Origin: Rhodospirillales bacterium
Lineage (GTDB): Bacteria > Pseudomonadota > Alphaproteobacteria > Rhodospirillales > UBA2165
NCBI GenBank assembly: GCA_028823885.1
Contig: JAPPFK010000177.1
Span: forward strand, 32,183 to 79,111
Direction: 5' to 3'
Length of the DNA stretch: 46,929 nucleotides
Shown: positions 17,285-25,159 of the stretch, in pieces
How positions within the stretch are numbered: position 1 is the stretch's first letter
Layout: every line of letters begins with the position of its first letter
Translations under genes and position numbers: made by a program
The notes under the pieces: generated by a model
The model's input: the letters and a program-made list of their open reading frames with translations, nothing else
What the model was told of the DNA's origin: nothing
The model's database searches: none

Positions 17285-19327
17285 TTATCGTACCCGAAAT
17301 AACGGTTCGATCGGCGCGCCGGACAATTTTTCGTCCATCGAATCGTTGAAAACGGCGTCCGCGATGGCCGGCAATACCTCGTCGTATGCATCCAACAGAA
17401 TGTCGGCTTCCGACGCGGTGTGCGCCAACGAGATATTGTGGCTGGACTGGATTAATATTCCCCGCCGCAGCATTTCCTGAATAAACAGGGTATATTTCTG
17501 CCATTGGGTGTGCCGTTCGGAGTCCTTGAACGTCAGCAGCGTCCACGGAGCAAGCCCGTTGAGCGAGACCCATTCTCCAAGGCCGTGCGCTTCCAGCCTC
17601 GGCCGGAGCCCGGCCTGCACACGGCCGCCTACGTCCCATAAATGTTCGACCACGTCGTGATCGCGAATTTTTCCGATCGTGGCGAGCGCGGCGGCGAGCC
17701 CAACCGTTTCGCCGCCGGCCGTGAATGAAAAGAAAATCTCTTCCATTAAATGCATGATGTCGGCGCGTCCGACGATCGCGGAAATGGCGTATCCGTTTCC
17801 CATACCCTTGCCGAGAGTGGCGAGATCGGGCGTAACTCCGAAATATTCCTGTGCGCCCCCCAGCGCGTAACGAAACCCCGTGATGATCTCGTCCAGGACG
17901 AACAGCGCGCCATGATCATGGGCAAGGTCACGCACACCTTCGAGATATCCCGGCGCGGGCTCCGTCGCATTCATGGCTTCCATGATGACGCAGGCGAATT
18001 CGCCGGGACGGGACGACAGCAACCGGTCCAGCGCCTCGAGATCGTTGTAGGGAAAGGGATGCGTAAGCTCGCTGACCGCCTTGGGCACGCCGCGGTTGCG
18101 CGAGGTCGATCCGATATACCAGTCCTGCCAGCCGTGATATCCGCATACTGCCACGCGGTCCCGATTCGTATAGGCCCGGGCAAGCCGTACCGCGCCGGCG
18201 GTAGCATCCGATCCGTTTTTCCCGAATCGCGCCATCTCCGCGCATGGAACCACCTCGGCAAGGAGTTCCGCCAGCTCCATCTCCAGCCGCGTGGCCAGTG
18301 ACAGGGTAACGCCCTTGCCGATCCGATCGATGACCGCGCCGTCCACGTCGGGATCGCTATAGCCGAGGATGACCGGCAACAGGCCGTTCACGAAATCGAT
18401 ATATTCGTTGCCGTCCACGTCGACGACCCGGCACCCGTCCCCGCCTTCCAGAAACAGGGGCGCGCATCCCGCCGGGTAGGCGAGGTGGCTTTTGGAGAAG
18501 GTTTGCGATGCCAGGGGGATGACCCTCTCGGCCCGTTCCAGCATGAGGTTCGATTGCTCGTAGCCGCGATGTCCATCCGGCCACTGCCTGCGCGTCTTCT
18601 CGGCTCCCTGGTTGCGCCGAATGCCCATGTTGATGTCGGCCGTATCCGGGGCATCCCGCAACAGCGCAAGAATCTCGAGGTGGGACGGGACTTCCGTACC
18701 GCCGAGGCGGTCCGCCACGTCCCGGGCGAACGCCAGATCCGCCGCTTCGTCTACCGTCCAGCGCAAGCGGTGCAGGCCGGGGATCGGACACCTCACATTG
18801 GCCATGCGAAACAGGTTGCGTCTGTTTCTGATGTAGGGAGTCACATGTTCGCGGTCAGCAGGCGCCCGGGCGTTCTTCGCTGCCGACTGCAAGGCGGACC
18901 GCGAAAACACCTCGCAATCCAGTCCATCCGGCCATGTCGGCGGGTCGATGTTGCTCGCATAGTCAACGCCTGATTCGTCGAATAGCCCTAGCACGAGCTC
19001 GCATATGTGCGGGTCGAGAAAGGGGCAGTCGGCAGTCAGCCGCATGATCACGTCCGCGTCTTCGGCAACCGCCACCCGATGAAAGCGTTCGAGCACGTCA
19101 TCCCGGGGGCCTCGATAGCAGGACGCATGGTTGGCTTCGCACCAGGTCGCAATCCCGTCGTCGGCCGTATTGTCCGATGTGGCGACGACGACGGTGTCGA
19201 GACCGCGAATGCGTCGCGCGGCGGATAGGGTCCAGGCGATCATGGGTCGGCCCCCCAGGTCGGCCATCACCTTTCCCGGCAGGCGCGTGGACTGCATTCT
19301 TGCCTGTATGATCGCGATCTTTTTCAT
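17285..19327 (-). CDS. fusion of SpsF/PseF-type cytidylyltransferase and GSA-like class III aminotransferase
   Basis: N-term IAIIQARMQSTRLPGKVMADLGGRPMIAWTL, RLTADCPFLDP; C-term VIPLASQTFSKSHLAYPAG, RFGKNGSDATAGAVRLARAYT, VLDEIITGFR, ATLGKGMGNG. Confidence 0.88.
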   Translation of the reverse strand: MKKIAIIQARMQSTRLPGKVMADLGGRPMIAWTLSAARRIRGLDTVVVATSDNTADDGIATWCEANHASCYRGPRDDVLERFHRVAVAEDADVIMRLTADCPFLDPHICELVLGLFDESGVDYASNIDPPTWPDGLDCEVFSRSALQSAAKNARAPADREHVTPYIRNRRNLFRMANVRCPIPGLHRLRWTVDEAADLAFARDVADRLGGTEVPSHLEILALLRDAPDTADINMGIRRNQGAEKTRRQWPDGHRGYEQSNLMLERAERVIPLASQTFSKSHLAYPAGCAPLFLEGGDGCRVVDVDGNEYIDFVNGLLPVILGYSDPDVDGAVIDRIGKGVTLSLATRLEMELAELLAEVVPCAEMARFGKNGSDATAGAVRLARAYTNRDRVAVCGYHGWQDWYIGSTSRNRGVPKAVSELTHPFPYNDLEALDRLLSSRPGEFACVIMEAMNATEPAPGYLEGVRDLAHDHGALFVLDEIITGFRYALGGAQEYFGVTPDLATLGKGMGNGYAISAIVGRADIMHLMEEIFFSFTAGGETVGLAAALATIGKIRDHDVVEHLWDVGGRVQAGLRPRLEAHGLGEWVSLNGLAPWTLLTFKDSERHTQWQKYTLFIQEMLRRGILIQSSHNISLAHTASEADILLDAYDEVLPAIADAVFNDSMDEKLSGAPIEPLFRVR

Positions 19328-19527
19328 GTCGTGACGAAGGGTGAGGCCAGCGGGTCATCTTCGCCGCCGTCGGGAAATGCGAGAACGATTTTCTCAAGCA
19401 TGCGGCAGTGCGACAGCTGATCCATCATGATCGCCAATATCGGCTGGCCGTCGATCTCCGCCAGTGACTTGCCGGGGAACCTGGTCGATCCCATACGCGC
19501 CTGGATGATTGCAATCGCCCCCGTCAT
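19324..19527 (-). pseudogene. 67-aa N-terminal piece of an SpsF-like cytidylyltransferase
   Basis: MTGAIAIIQARMGSTRFPGKSLAEIDGQPILAIMMDQLSHCRMLEKIVLAFPDGGEDDPLASPFVTT*; ATGA overlaps at both ends. Confidence 0.7.
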
Positions 19528-20543
19528 TGGGCCGCAACCGTTTTGAAATCCGGCCACAATGCAGGGTTCACTATTGCCGGGTCGGCCACGGAAAACGATT
19601 GCGGTGAGCGAATGCGCGCTCCCGCGCTTTCCCGAACCCCGTCCAGCACTTTCGCCAACTGGCTGGTTTTCGTTACGCCGATCAGAACCGTATCGATATC
19701 GTCCAGATCCAGCAGAAAGGTCAAAGCCGCCGTCGCAACGTCCAAACCGGCTTCGCCGGCACGGAACCTCAGTTCCGACAGCGTATTTCCGACCGGCCCG
19801 AAATGCGAAGGCAGCGCCGCGGGATCGGCAAAGATCAGGCCTTTCAGGAACGCCGACCGGGCATGGACTTCCACGCCGCGTTGTTTCAGCACCCGCAGAT
19901 GTCCGCTTTCAATCAGGCGCTGGTCCAGAATACTCACCGGCAGCTGGATCAGATCGATCGGAAAACGGTCCAGTATCAATTCGATCTGATCGGCCGAATA
20001 CACCGAGGCTCCGATTTTCCCGGCAACGCCGTCCGCGCGAAGAGTTTCCATCGCCTCGAACAGATGCCCGCCTCCCGCTCCCAGCAGGTTGTCCACCTTG
20101 TGAATCATCAGTCCGTATACAGACCGGACGCGAAGCGCGCTCAGCGAACGGTGGAATTGATCGATCAGCGCATCGGCATTCGCGGGCGTCATGCGATCGT
20201 CCGGAAACGCCGTTGTTTTGGTCACAATCCGAAACCGGTGTGTCGGCGGCAGCGTCCGGCCCAAAATCGTTTCGGCGTTCCCGTAGGCGGGCGCCGTATC
20301 CAGCACATCCATGCCCGATGCCGCGGCTGCCGCGAGAATTTCGGCTATCTGCGGTTCGTCAGGCCGGGTTTCGCGGCAATCGATGGCATAGTCGAGCCCG
20401 AACTGCGCGGTGCCGAGTCCGAGACGGCGCAAATCGCGGGATGGCGCCGCCGGGTTGTTTTCGTGGTACAAGGTCTTGTCGGGTCCGGCTCGGGTGTCGT
20501 CCCGGTTTCCGTGGGCGGCCGCCGCTTCGGTATCTCGAATCAT
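19524..20543 (-). CDS. aldo/keto reductase
   Basis: RRLGLGTAQFGLDYAID, MDVLDTAPAYGNAETILGRTL, LMIHKVDNLL, VLIGVTKTSQL. Confidence 0.87.
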   Translation of the reverse strand: MIRDTEAAAAHGNRDDTRAGPDKTLYHENNPAAPSRDLRRLGLGTAQFGLDYAIDCRETRPDEPQIAEILAAAAASGMDVLDTAPAYGNAETILGRTLPPTHRFRIVTKTTAFPDDRMTPANADALIDQFHRSLSALRVRSVYGLMIHKVDNLLGAGGGHLFEAMETLRADGVAGKIGASVYSADQIELILDRFPIDLIQLPVSILDQRLIESGHLRVLKQRGVEVHARSAFLKGLIFADPAALPSHFGPVGNTLSELRFRAGEAGLDVATAALTFLLDLDDIDTVLIGVTKTSQLAKVLDGVRESAGARIRSPQSFSVADPAIVNPALWPDFKTVAAQ

Positions 20544-20563
20544 CGTTGCGGTTGCGGTTATTT

Positions 20564-21244
20564 TCAGTTCCAGACGCTGCGCAGGGTCACGAATGCTTCG
20601 GCGGCCGATGCGCCGCATTCGGCGCCCCTTTTTGCCGCCAGCGCCCTGATGCTCTCGCGCGAGCGGGGATGAGGCGGGGCGCCCAGCTCGTTTTCGTAGA
20701 CCTCAAGCGCATTCATCTTGTCCTCCAGCACATCGTCGAGAACGACGAAGTGGTTGGGAAGGAAACTGAACGGCTCGGCGTTCGGCGCCTGGTCGGTGCT
20801 CGATGGCGTCTCGAACGCGAACACGCTGGGAGATTTGCCGCCGGCATGCATTGGGCGCAGCGCGACAAGAACGGCCTGGGCGGTGATCCGGTGATCATGG
20901 TTCAGGTCGCCCGGATGGTGGGTATAAACGACGTCCGCATCGAGGGCCGTCAGTTCACCGGTCAAAAGCGAGGCTATTTCGACCATTGGCACGGTATCGA
21001 AACGCTGATCCGGCAGATCGAATATTCTACGTATCGAACAACCCTCGCGATCCGCCCATTCGGCCGGTTTCGCGGTGCGCTCGGCGTCGCGCGGCGCGGC
21101 GGCGGTTTTCGCCGCTTCACCGTCGGACAAAATGATGATCTCGACCCGGTCGCCGGACCGGGCATGCCGGATCAAGGTCCCTCCGACGCCCAGAACTTCG
21201 TCGTCCGGATGGGCGGCCACGCATACGACGACCTTGCCCGTCAT
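20564..21244 (-). CDS. PIG-L family deacetylase
   Basis: VVCVAAHPDDEVLGVGGTLIRHARSGDRV, YTHHPGDLNHDHR. Confidence 0.88.
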   Translation of the reverse strand: MTGKVVVCVAAHPDDEVLGVGGTLIRHARSGDRVEIIILSDGEAAKTAAAPRDAERTAKPAEWADREGCSIRRIFDLPDQRFDTVPMVEIASLLTGELTALDADVVYTHHPGDLNHDHRITAQAVLVALRPMHAGGKSPSVFAFETPSSTDQAPNAEPFSFLPNHFVVLDDVLEDKMNALEVYENELGAPPHPRSRESIRALAAKRGAECGASAAEAFVTLRSVWN

Positions 21245-22434
21245 GCGCGGGGTCCGGAAAAAATTCGGCCCAGCGCGTCGATTACACGGTCCTGATCGGC
21301 ATCGGTCATCGCCGGGAAGAGCGGCAGGGTCAGCGTGTCTTGATAGTAGGCTTCCGCTTCCGGGAAATCACCCGGCTTGAAGCCGCGCGCCCGGTAAACC
21401 GGGTGCAGGTGCACCGGAATATAATGCACCTGACAGCGGATGCCGTGGGCGGCCAGCGCCTCGAACACGTCCCGCCTCGACAGCCCGGCCGGGTTTTCGC
21501 CGATGCGGACGGCATACAGGTGATAGCCGGAAACGGCATCGGGATGGACGGTGAGCGGCGTCACTGGAAGATCCGCAAGATGTGCGTCATAGCGCCGGGC
21601 AAGCGCGTTTCTTCGGTCCACGAAGGTTTGCAGGCGTCTCAACTGACTGACGCCCAAGGCCGCCTGAATGTCCGTCATGCGATAATTGTACCCGACGGCG
21701 ACTTGCCGATACGCCCAGGGGTCTTCCAACGCCTCGCCGATCACATCGGTATCGCGGGTGATGCCGTGAGTGCGGGCGAGGCGCAATCGGCCGGCCAGCC
21801 CGGCATCGTTGGTCGTCACGGCGCCGCCCTCCGCGGTCGTCACGATCTTGACCGGGTGAAAACTGAATGCCGCCATGTCGGAAAATCTACAGCTGCCCAC
21901 CGGCGATCCCGATCGGTCCCGCCCGCCGAGCGCGTGGCAGGCATCTTCGATGATCTTGAAGCCATACCTGTCCCGGAGGCGCGCGATGCGCTCCATGTCG
22001 CACGCTTGCCCGCCGAAATGTACGGGCACGACGACCTGCGGCAGCGCACCCTTCCTGTCGGCGTCTTCCAGCCGTTCGGCAAGGCGATCGGCGGACATGT
22101 TGCCGTCGCGTTGGTCGATGTCGACGAAATCTATTTCGGCGCCGCAGTACAGGCCGCAATTCGCCGAGGCGACAAAGGTGTTCGGCGTCGTCCAAAGCCG
22201 TCGGCCCGGTTCGAGGCCTGCCGCAATTGCCGCGACATGCAGGGCGGCGGTGCCGTTGCAGACCGCCACCGCGTAATCCGCCCCTGCATGTTCGGCGATT
22301 TCCCGTTCGAACTTTTCAACCGCCGGACCCTGGGTCAGCCAGTCCGACCGCAGTACCGCAACCACGGCCTCGATATCGGCCTCGTCGATCGATTGCCGGC
22401 CGTAGGGCAGTACATTTGACGCCTCCCCGCTCAT
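21241..22434 (-). CDS. pseC: PseC-like UDP-4-keto sugar aminotransferase
   Basis: LPYGRQSIDEADIEAVVAVLRSDWLTQGPAVEKFE, SFHPVKIVTTAEGGAVTTND, GYNYRMTDIQAALGVSQL. Confidence 0.9.
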   Translation of the reverse strand: MSGEASNVLPYGRQSIDEADIEAVVAVLRSDWLTQGPAVEKFEREIAEHAGADYAVAVCNGTAALHVAAIAAGLEPGRRLWTTPNTFVASANCGLYCGAEIDFVDIDQRDGNMSADRLAERLEDADRKGALPQVVVPVHFGGQACDMERIARLRDRYGFKIIEDACHALGGRDRSGSPVGSCRFSDMAAFSFHPVKIVTTAEGGAVTTNDAGLAGRLRLARTHGITRDTDVIGEALEDPWAYRQVAVGYNYRMTDIQAALGVSQLRRLQTFVDRRNALARRYDAHLADLPVTPLTVHPDAVSGYHLYAVRIGENPAGLSRRDVFEALAAHGIRCQVHYIPVHLHPVYRARGFKPGDFPEAEAYYQDTLTLPLFPAMTDADQDRVIDALGRIFSGPRA

Positions 22435-23435
22435 TCAGGGTGCGTCGCCAAATCGCCGAGCAGCCGTGCCATTACCGGCCCATCGATCCAATCGGGGTTC
22501 GTGTCGCTGGCATATCGAAAGCCTTCCGGGACCGGTACTCCCTCCGGGTGAGGTTTCCTTCCTTCCGACCACATATTGAACGGGGGTTCGATAATATAGC
22601 GGTCGCTCAGTTCCAGTGTGGTAAGGGAATCGTCCTCGGTGATCATTACCTCGTGAAGCTTTTCCCCAGGCCTGATTCCGACCTCCTCCCGGCACATATC
22701 CGGGGCCATGCATTCGGCAAGGTCGACAATTCGCATGCTTGGTATTTTCGGCACATAGATTTCGCCGCCCTGCATCATTTCCATGCTGGAGAGGACAAAA
22801 TCGACGGCCTGTTGAAGGGTAATCCAAAAACGGGTCATGCGCTTGTCGGTAATGGGCAGGGAACCGGCTTTTTCCGCTATCAGTTTATTGAAATAGGGTA
22901 TGACGCTTCCGCGGCTGCCGAGAACGTTGCCATAACGAACAACCGAAAAACGCGTCTCCGAACTGCCGCTCAAGTGATTGCCGGCGACAAAAATCTTGTC
23001 GGACGCGAGCTTCGTCGCGCCATACAGATTGACCGGATTGGCGGCCTTGTCCGTGCTCAGCGCAAGCACCCGTTTCACGTTGTTTCCGATGGCTGCGTTA
23101 ACGACGTTTTCGGCGCCATGTACGTTTGTCTGCACGCATTCGAACGGATTGTATTCCGCCGCGGTCACATGTTTCAGGGCGGCCGCGTGAACGACGTAAT
23201 CCACGTCGCGCATCGCCATGGTAAGTCGCTCGGCGTCACGAACGTCGCCAATGAAATACCGCATGCAAGCATACCGGCTTCCGGGAAATATCTGCTGCAT
23301 TTCGTATTGTTTCATTTCGTCCCGGCTGAAGACGATCAGTCGACGAGGCGAATACTGGTCGAGCACCGTCCGGACGAACCGATGTCCGAAAGAACCTGTC
23401 CCACCAGTGACCAGGATGGATGTTCCGTCAAACAT
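22431..23435 (-). CDS. pseB: PseB-like UDP-GlcNAc 4,6-dehydratase (inverting)
   Basis: ILVTGGTGSFGHRFVRTVLD, SRDEMKQYEMQQ, AAALKHVTAAEYNPFECVQTNVHGAENV, STDKAANPVNLYGATKL. Confidence 0.92.
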   Translation of the reverse strand: MFDGTSILVTGGTGSFGHRFVRTVLDQYSPRRLIVFSRDEMKQYEMQQIFPGSRYACMRYFIGDVRDAERLTMAMRDVDYVVHAAALKHVTAAEYNPFECVQTNVHGAENVVNAAIGNNVKRVLALSTDKAANPVNLYGATKLASDKIFVAGNHLSGSSETRFSVVRYGNVLGSRGSVIPYFNKLIAEKAGSLPITDKRMTRFWITLQQAVDFVLSSMEMMQGGEIYVPKIPSMRIVDLAECMAPDMCREEVGIRPGEKLHEVMITEDDSLTTLELSDRYIIEPPFNMWSEGRKPHPEGVPVPEGFRYASDTNPDWIDGPVMARLLGDLATHPE

Positions 23436-23556
23436 TTCTGACTCTAGATTTCATCGAAAGGCTGCTGACGAGGAATTTTCCCACGCTACCGCAGTCGGGG
23501 TGAATCACTTCCTCCCGATCTTCAGGCTTGCAAAACCGGATCTCGTCAAATAGCCG

Positions 23557-23770
23557 TCACGCGGGTGCGGCAATCGAATCCAGTCTTACTTTGGCTGTCA
23601 GCCTGTTCTTCTCTGCGAACCGTTGCGGCGTCAAATAGTAGGCATGGTGGCTTGCCGGGATTTGCTGCACTTTCACGAAACCTTTGCGAATGCACCGTTT
23701 CAGGTATGCATTGGTCAATCGGAGCGCGATGGCGTCGGCGTCCGCTTCACCGGTTTTGCTATGGTCAGGG
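23557..23770 (-). pseudogene. fragment of a wHTH regulator of the type often found with surface-polysaccharide clusters
   Basis: manual reverse translation: RLTNAYLKRCIRKGFVKVQQIPASHHAYYLTPQRFAEKNRLTAKVRLDSIAAPA*. Confidence 0.5.
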
Positions 23771-24145
23771 ATGCCCGAAATCCACCACTACTTTGCCGTT
23801 CATCTCGCGAACACTATCATGTTCATTGCCTGAACACCAAGGCAAATTTGCGTGGATTGCCCCCTGGAAGTGGCCCAGTTTTGTTGAGAGAGTTCGGCGT
23901 ATTCCGACGTATAGAAGGACTATGGAATAAGCCGTTGCGCCAGCATTCTCCATCTCCGGTACTGACCTGCGGTTATCCACGACAGCTAAATCTGCGTCCC
24001 TCCTTCTCTATCATCGCGCAGCAACAACCGCCAAACGATGTTAGGTGGTCAGGAACACTTCTTTGACCCTGCGACCCATCCCACGGTTCTGCGGACGGTC
24101 GCGAATCTGCGTCCGCGCATCGGGGTTGACCATGTATTGATCGCG

Positions 24146-24165
24146 CGAAACCGGCCCGAAATCGG
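24146..24165. repeat. period-11 imperfect direct repeat CGAAACCGG-CC-CGAAATCGG
   Basis: direct inspection; 45 bp before the tRNA scar at 24210. Confidence 0.6.
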
Positions 24166-24171
24166 AATTGA

Positions 24172-24209
24172 AAGGCCCCAGAAAACGATAATGTTTTCAG
24201 GGGCTTCTT
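24172..24209. terminator. terminator-like hairpin adjoining tRNA scar copy 2
   Basis: GCCCCAGAAAAC-GATAAT-GTTTTCAGGGGC then TTCTTT. Confidence 0.7.
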
Positions 24210-24263
24210 TGGTTTCGGGAGCAGGATTCGAGCCTGTGACCTTCAGGTTATGTGCCCTGAGCC
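24210..24263 (-). repeat. degenerate 3' half of a tRNA (initiator-Met-like), scar copy 2
   Basis: reverse complement GGCTCAGGGCACATAACCTGAAGGTCACAGGCTCGAATCCTGCTCCCGAAACCA: anticodon-arm, T-arm and CCA order, but expanded anticodon loop and no matching 5' acceptor strand. Confidence 0.7.
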
Positions 24264-24393
24264 TAGTTCGGCGCGGCGGGTGGTCCGATCAAGTATATAA
24301 TTCCCTTAACAAATGGGACCCCAGCCTCCCCCCTGAGCCTTCATCGGCAATCGAGACCATTGCGGCCAACATTACATTTTGTTTGATTTGATG

Positions 24394-24419
24394 AGACGGA
24401 CGGTCTAATTGCATAGACC
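24394..24419. promoter_or_regulatory. overlapping palindromes, candidate TetR (AcuR-like) operator
   Basis: AGAC-GGACG-GTCT (24394-24406) and GGTCTA-N6-TAGACC (24402-24419), abutting the regulator ATG at 24420. Confidence 0.6.
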
Positions 24420-25055
24420 ATGGTAATCGAAATGACCAAGCCCCGGCCCCGGGGCAGACCCCGCAAAGATCCCGCAGAAATAAAAGCAGTCCGAGACAGC
24501 TTGGTTCGGGCTGGTGTGGCATTCCTCACCGAAAAAGGCTTCGCAACGACCGGTCTGGATGAGATTTTGCAAAGCGTCAAAGTGCCCAAGGGTTCTTTTT
24601 ACCATTACTTCGAAAGTAAGGAGGCTTTCGGTGTAGAGCTAATCAAGAATTACGCGGTCTACTTCGCGGAGTTGCTTGATTCGAACTACTTGAACGAAAA
24701 TCTGCCTCCCCTCGAACGCATCGCAGCCTTCATGGAGGAAGCCAAAAACAACATGGCCCGGTATGAATTTCGGCGGGGGTGTTTGGTGGGTAACCTCGGC
24801 CAGGAAATGGCTGTCATACCCGATGCCTTTCGCCAGCTGCTGATCGAGACCCTCCATGATTGGCAGTCGCGAACGGCCGCGTGTCTCAAGCTGGCCCAGA
24901 AAGAAAAGCAGATATCTGCGGAGTTAGACTGCGACATGGTTGCAGCCAGTTTTTGGATTGGTTGGGAAGGCGCTGTCTTGCGCGCAAAGCTCGAAAGAAG
25001 TGGTGCTCCGATCGACATATATGCCACTCATTTTTTAAATGGTATTCACAAATAA
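24420..25055 (+). CDS. TetR family regulator, AcuR-like
   Basis: FATTGLDEILQSVKVPKGSFYHYFESKEAFGVELI, FRRGCLVGNLGQEM, FWIGWEGAVLRAKLE (AcuR-type effector region). Confidence 0.85.
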   Translation: MVIEMTKPRPRGRPRKDPAEIKAVRDSLVRAGVAFLTEKGFATTGLDEILQSVKVPKGSFYHYFESKEAFGVELIKNYAVYFAELLDSNYLNENLPPLERIAAFMEEAKNNMARYEFRRGCLVGNLGQEMAVIPDAFRQLLIETLHDWQSRTAACLKLAQKEKQISAELDCDMVAASFWIGWEGAVLRAKLERSGAPIDIYATHFLNGIHK

Positions 25056-25074
25056 AAAATTTTGCTATTTTTCT

Positions 25075-25087
25075 AGACGATCGGTCA
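25075..25087. promoter_or_regulatory. candidate second operator half-palindrome AGACGATCGGTCA
   Basis: 10/13 identity to 24394-24406 in the leader of the catabolic operon. Confidence 0.4.
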
Positions 25088-25122
25088 AAAAATAATTGGC
25101 TAGGCTGATCAAAAAAAGCCCA

Positions 25123-25140
25123 CCGACGAAATTTCGTCGG
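25123..25140. promoter_or_regulatory. perfect 18-bp palindrome CCGACGAAATTTCGTCGG just upstream of the ALDH start
   Basis: direct inspection; 19 bp between palindrome end and ATG at 25160. Confidence 0.6.
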
Positions 25141-25159
25141 CAGAAAAGAAGGACAGGGA

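Noticed and set aside
19559-21295. 578-aa plus-strand ORF
   Set aside because: Antisense shadow of the aldo/keto reductase and PIG-L genes in high-GC DNA; low-complexity Arg/Pro-rich translation with no domain.
24210-24300. Intact tRNA-Met gene
   Set aside because: Only the 3' half is tRNA-like; the anticodon loop is expanded and no 5' acceptor strand matches, so it is called a scar.
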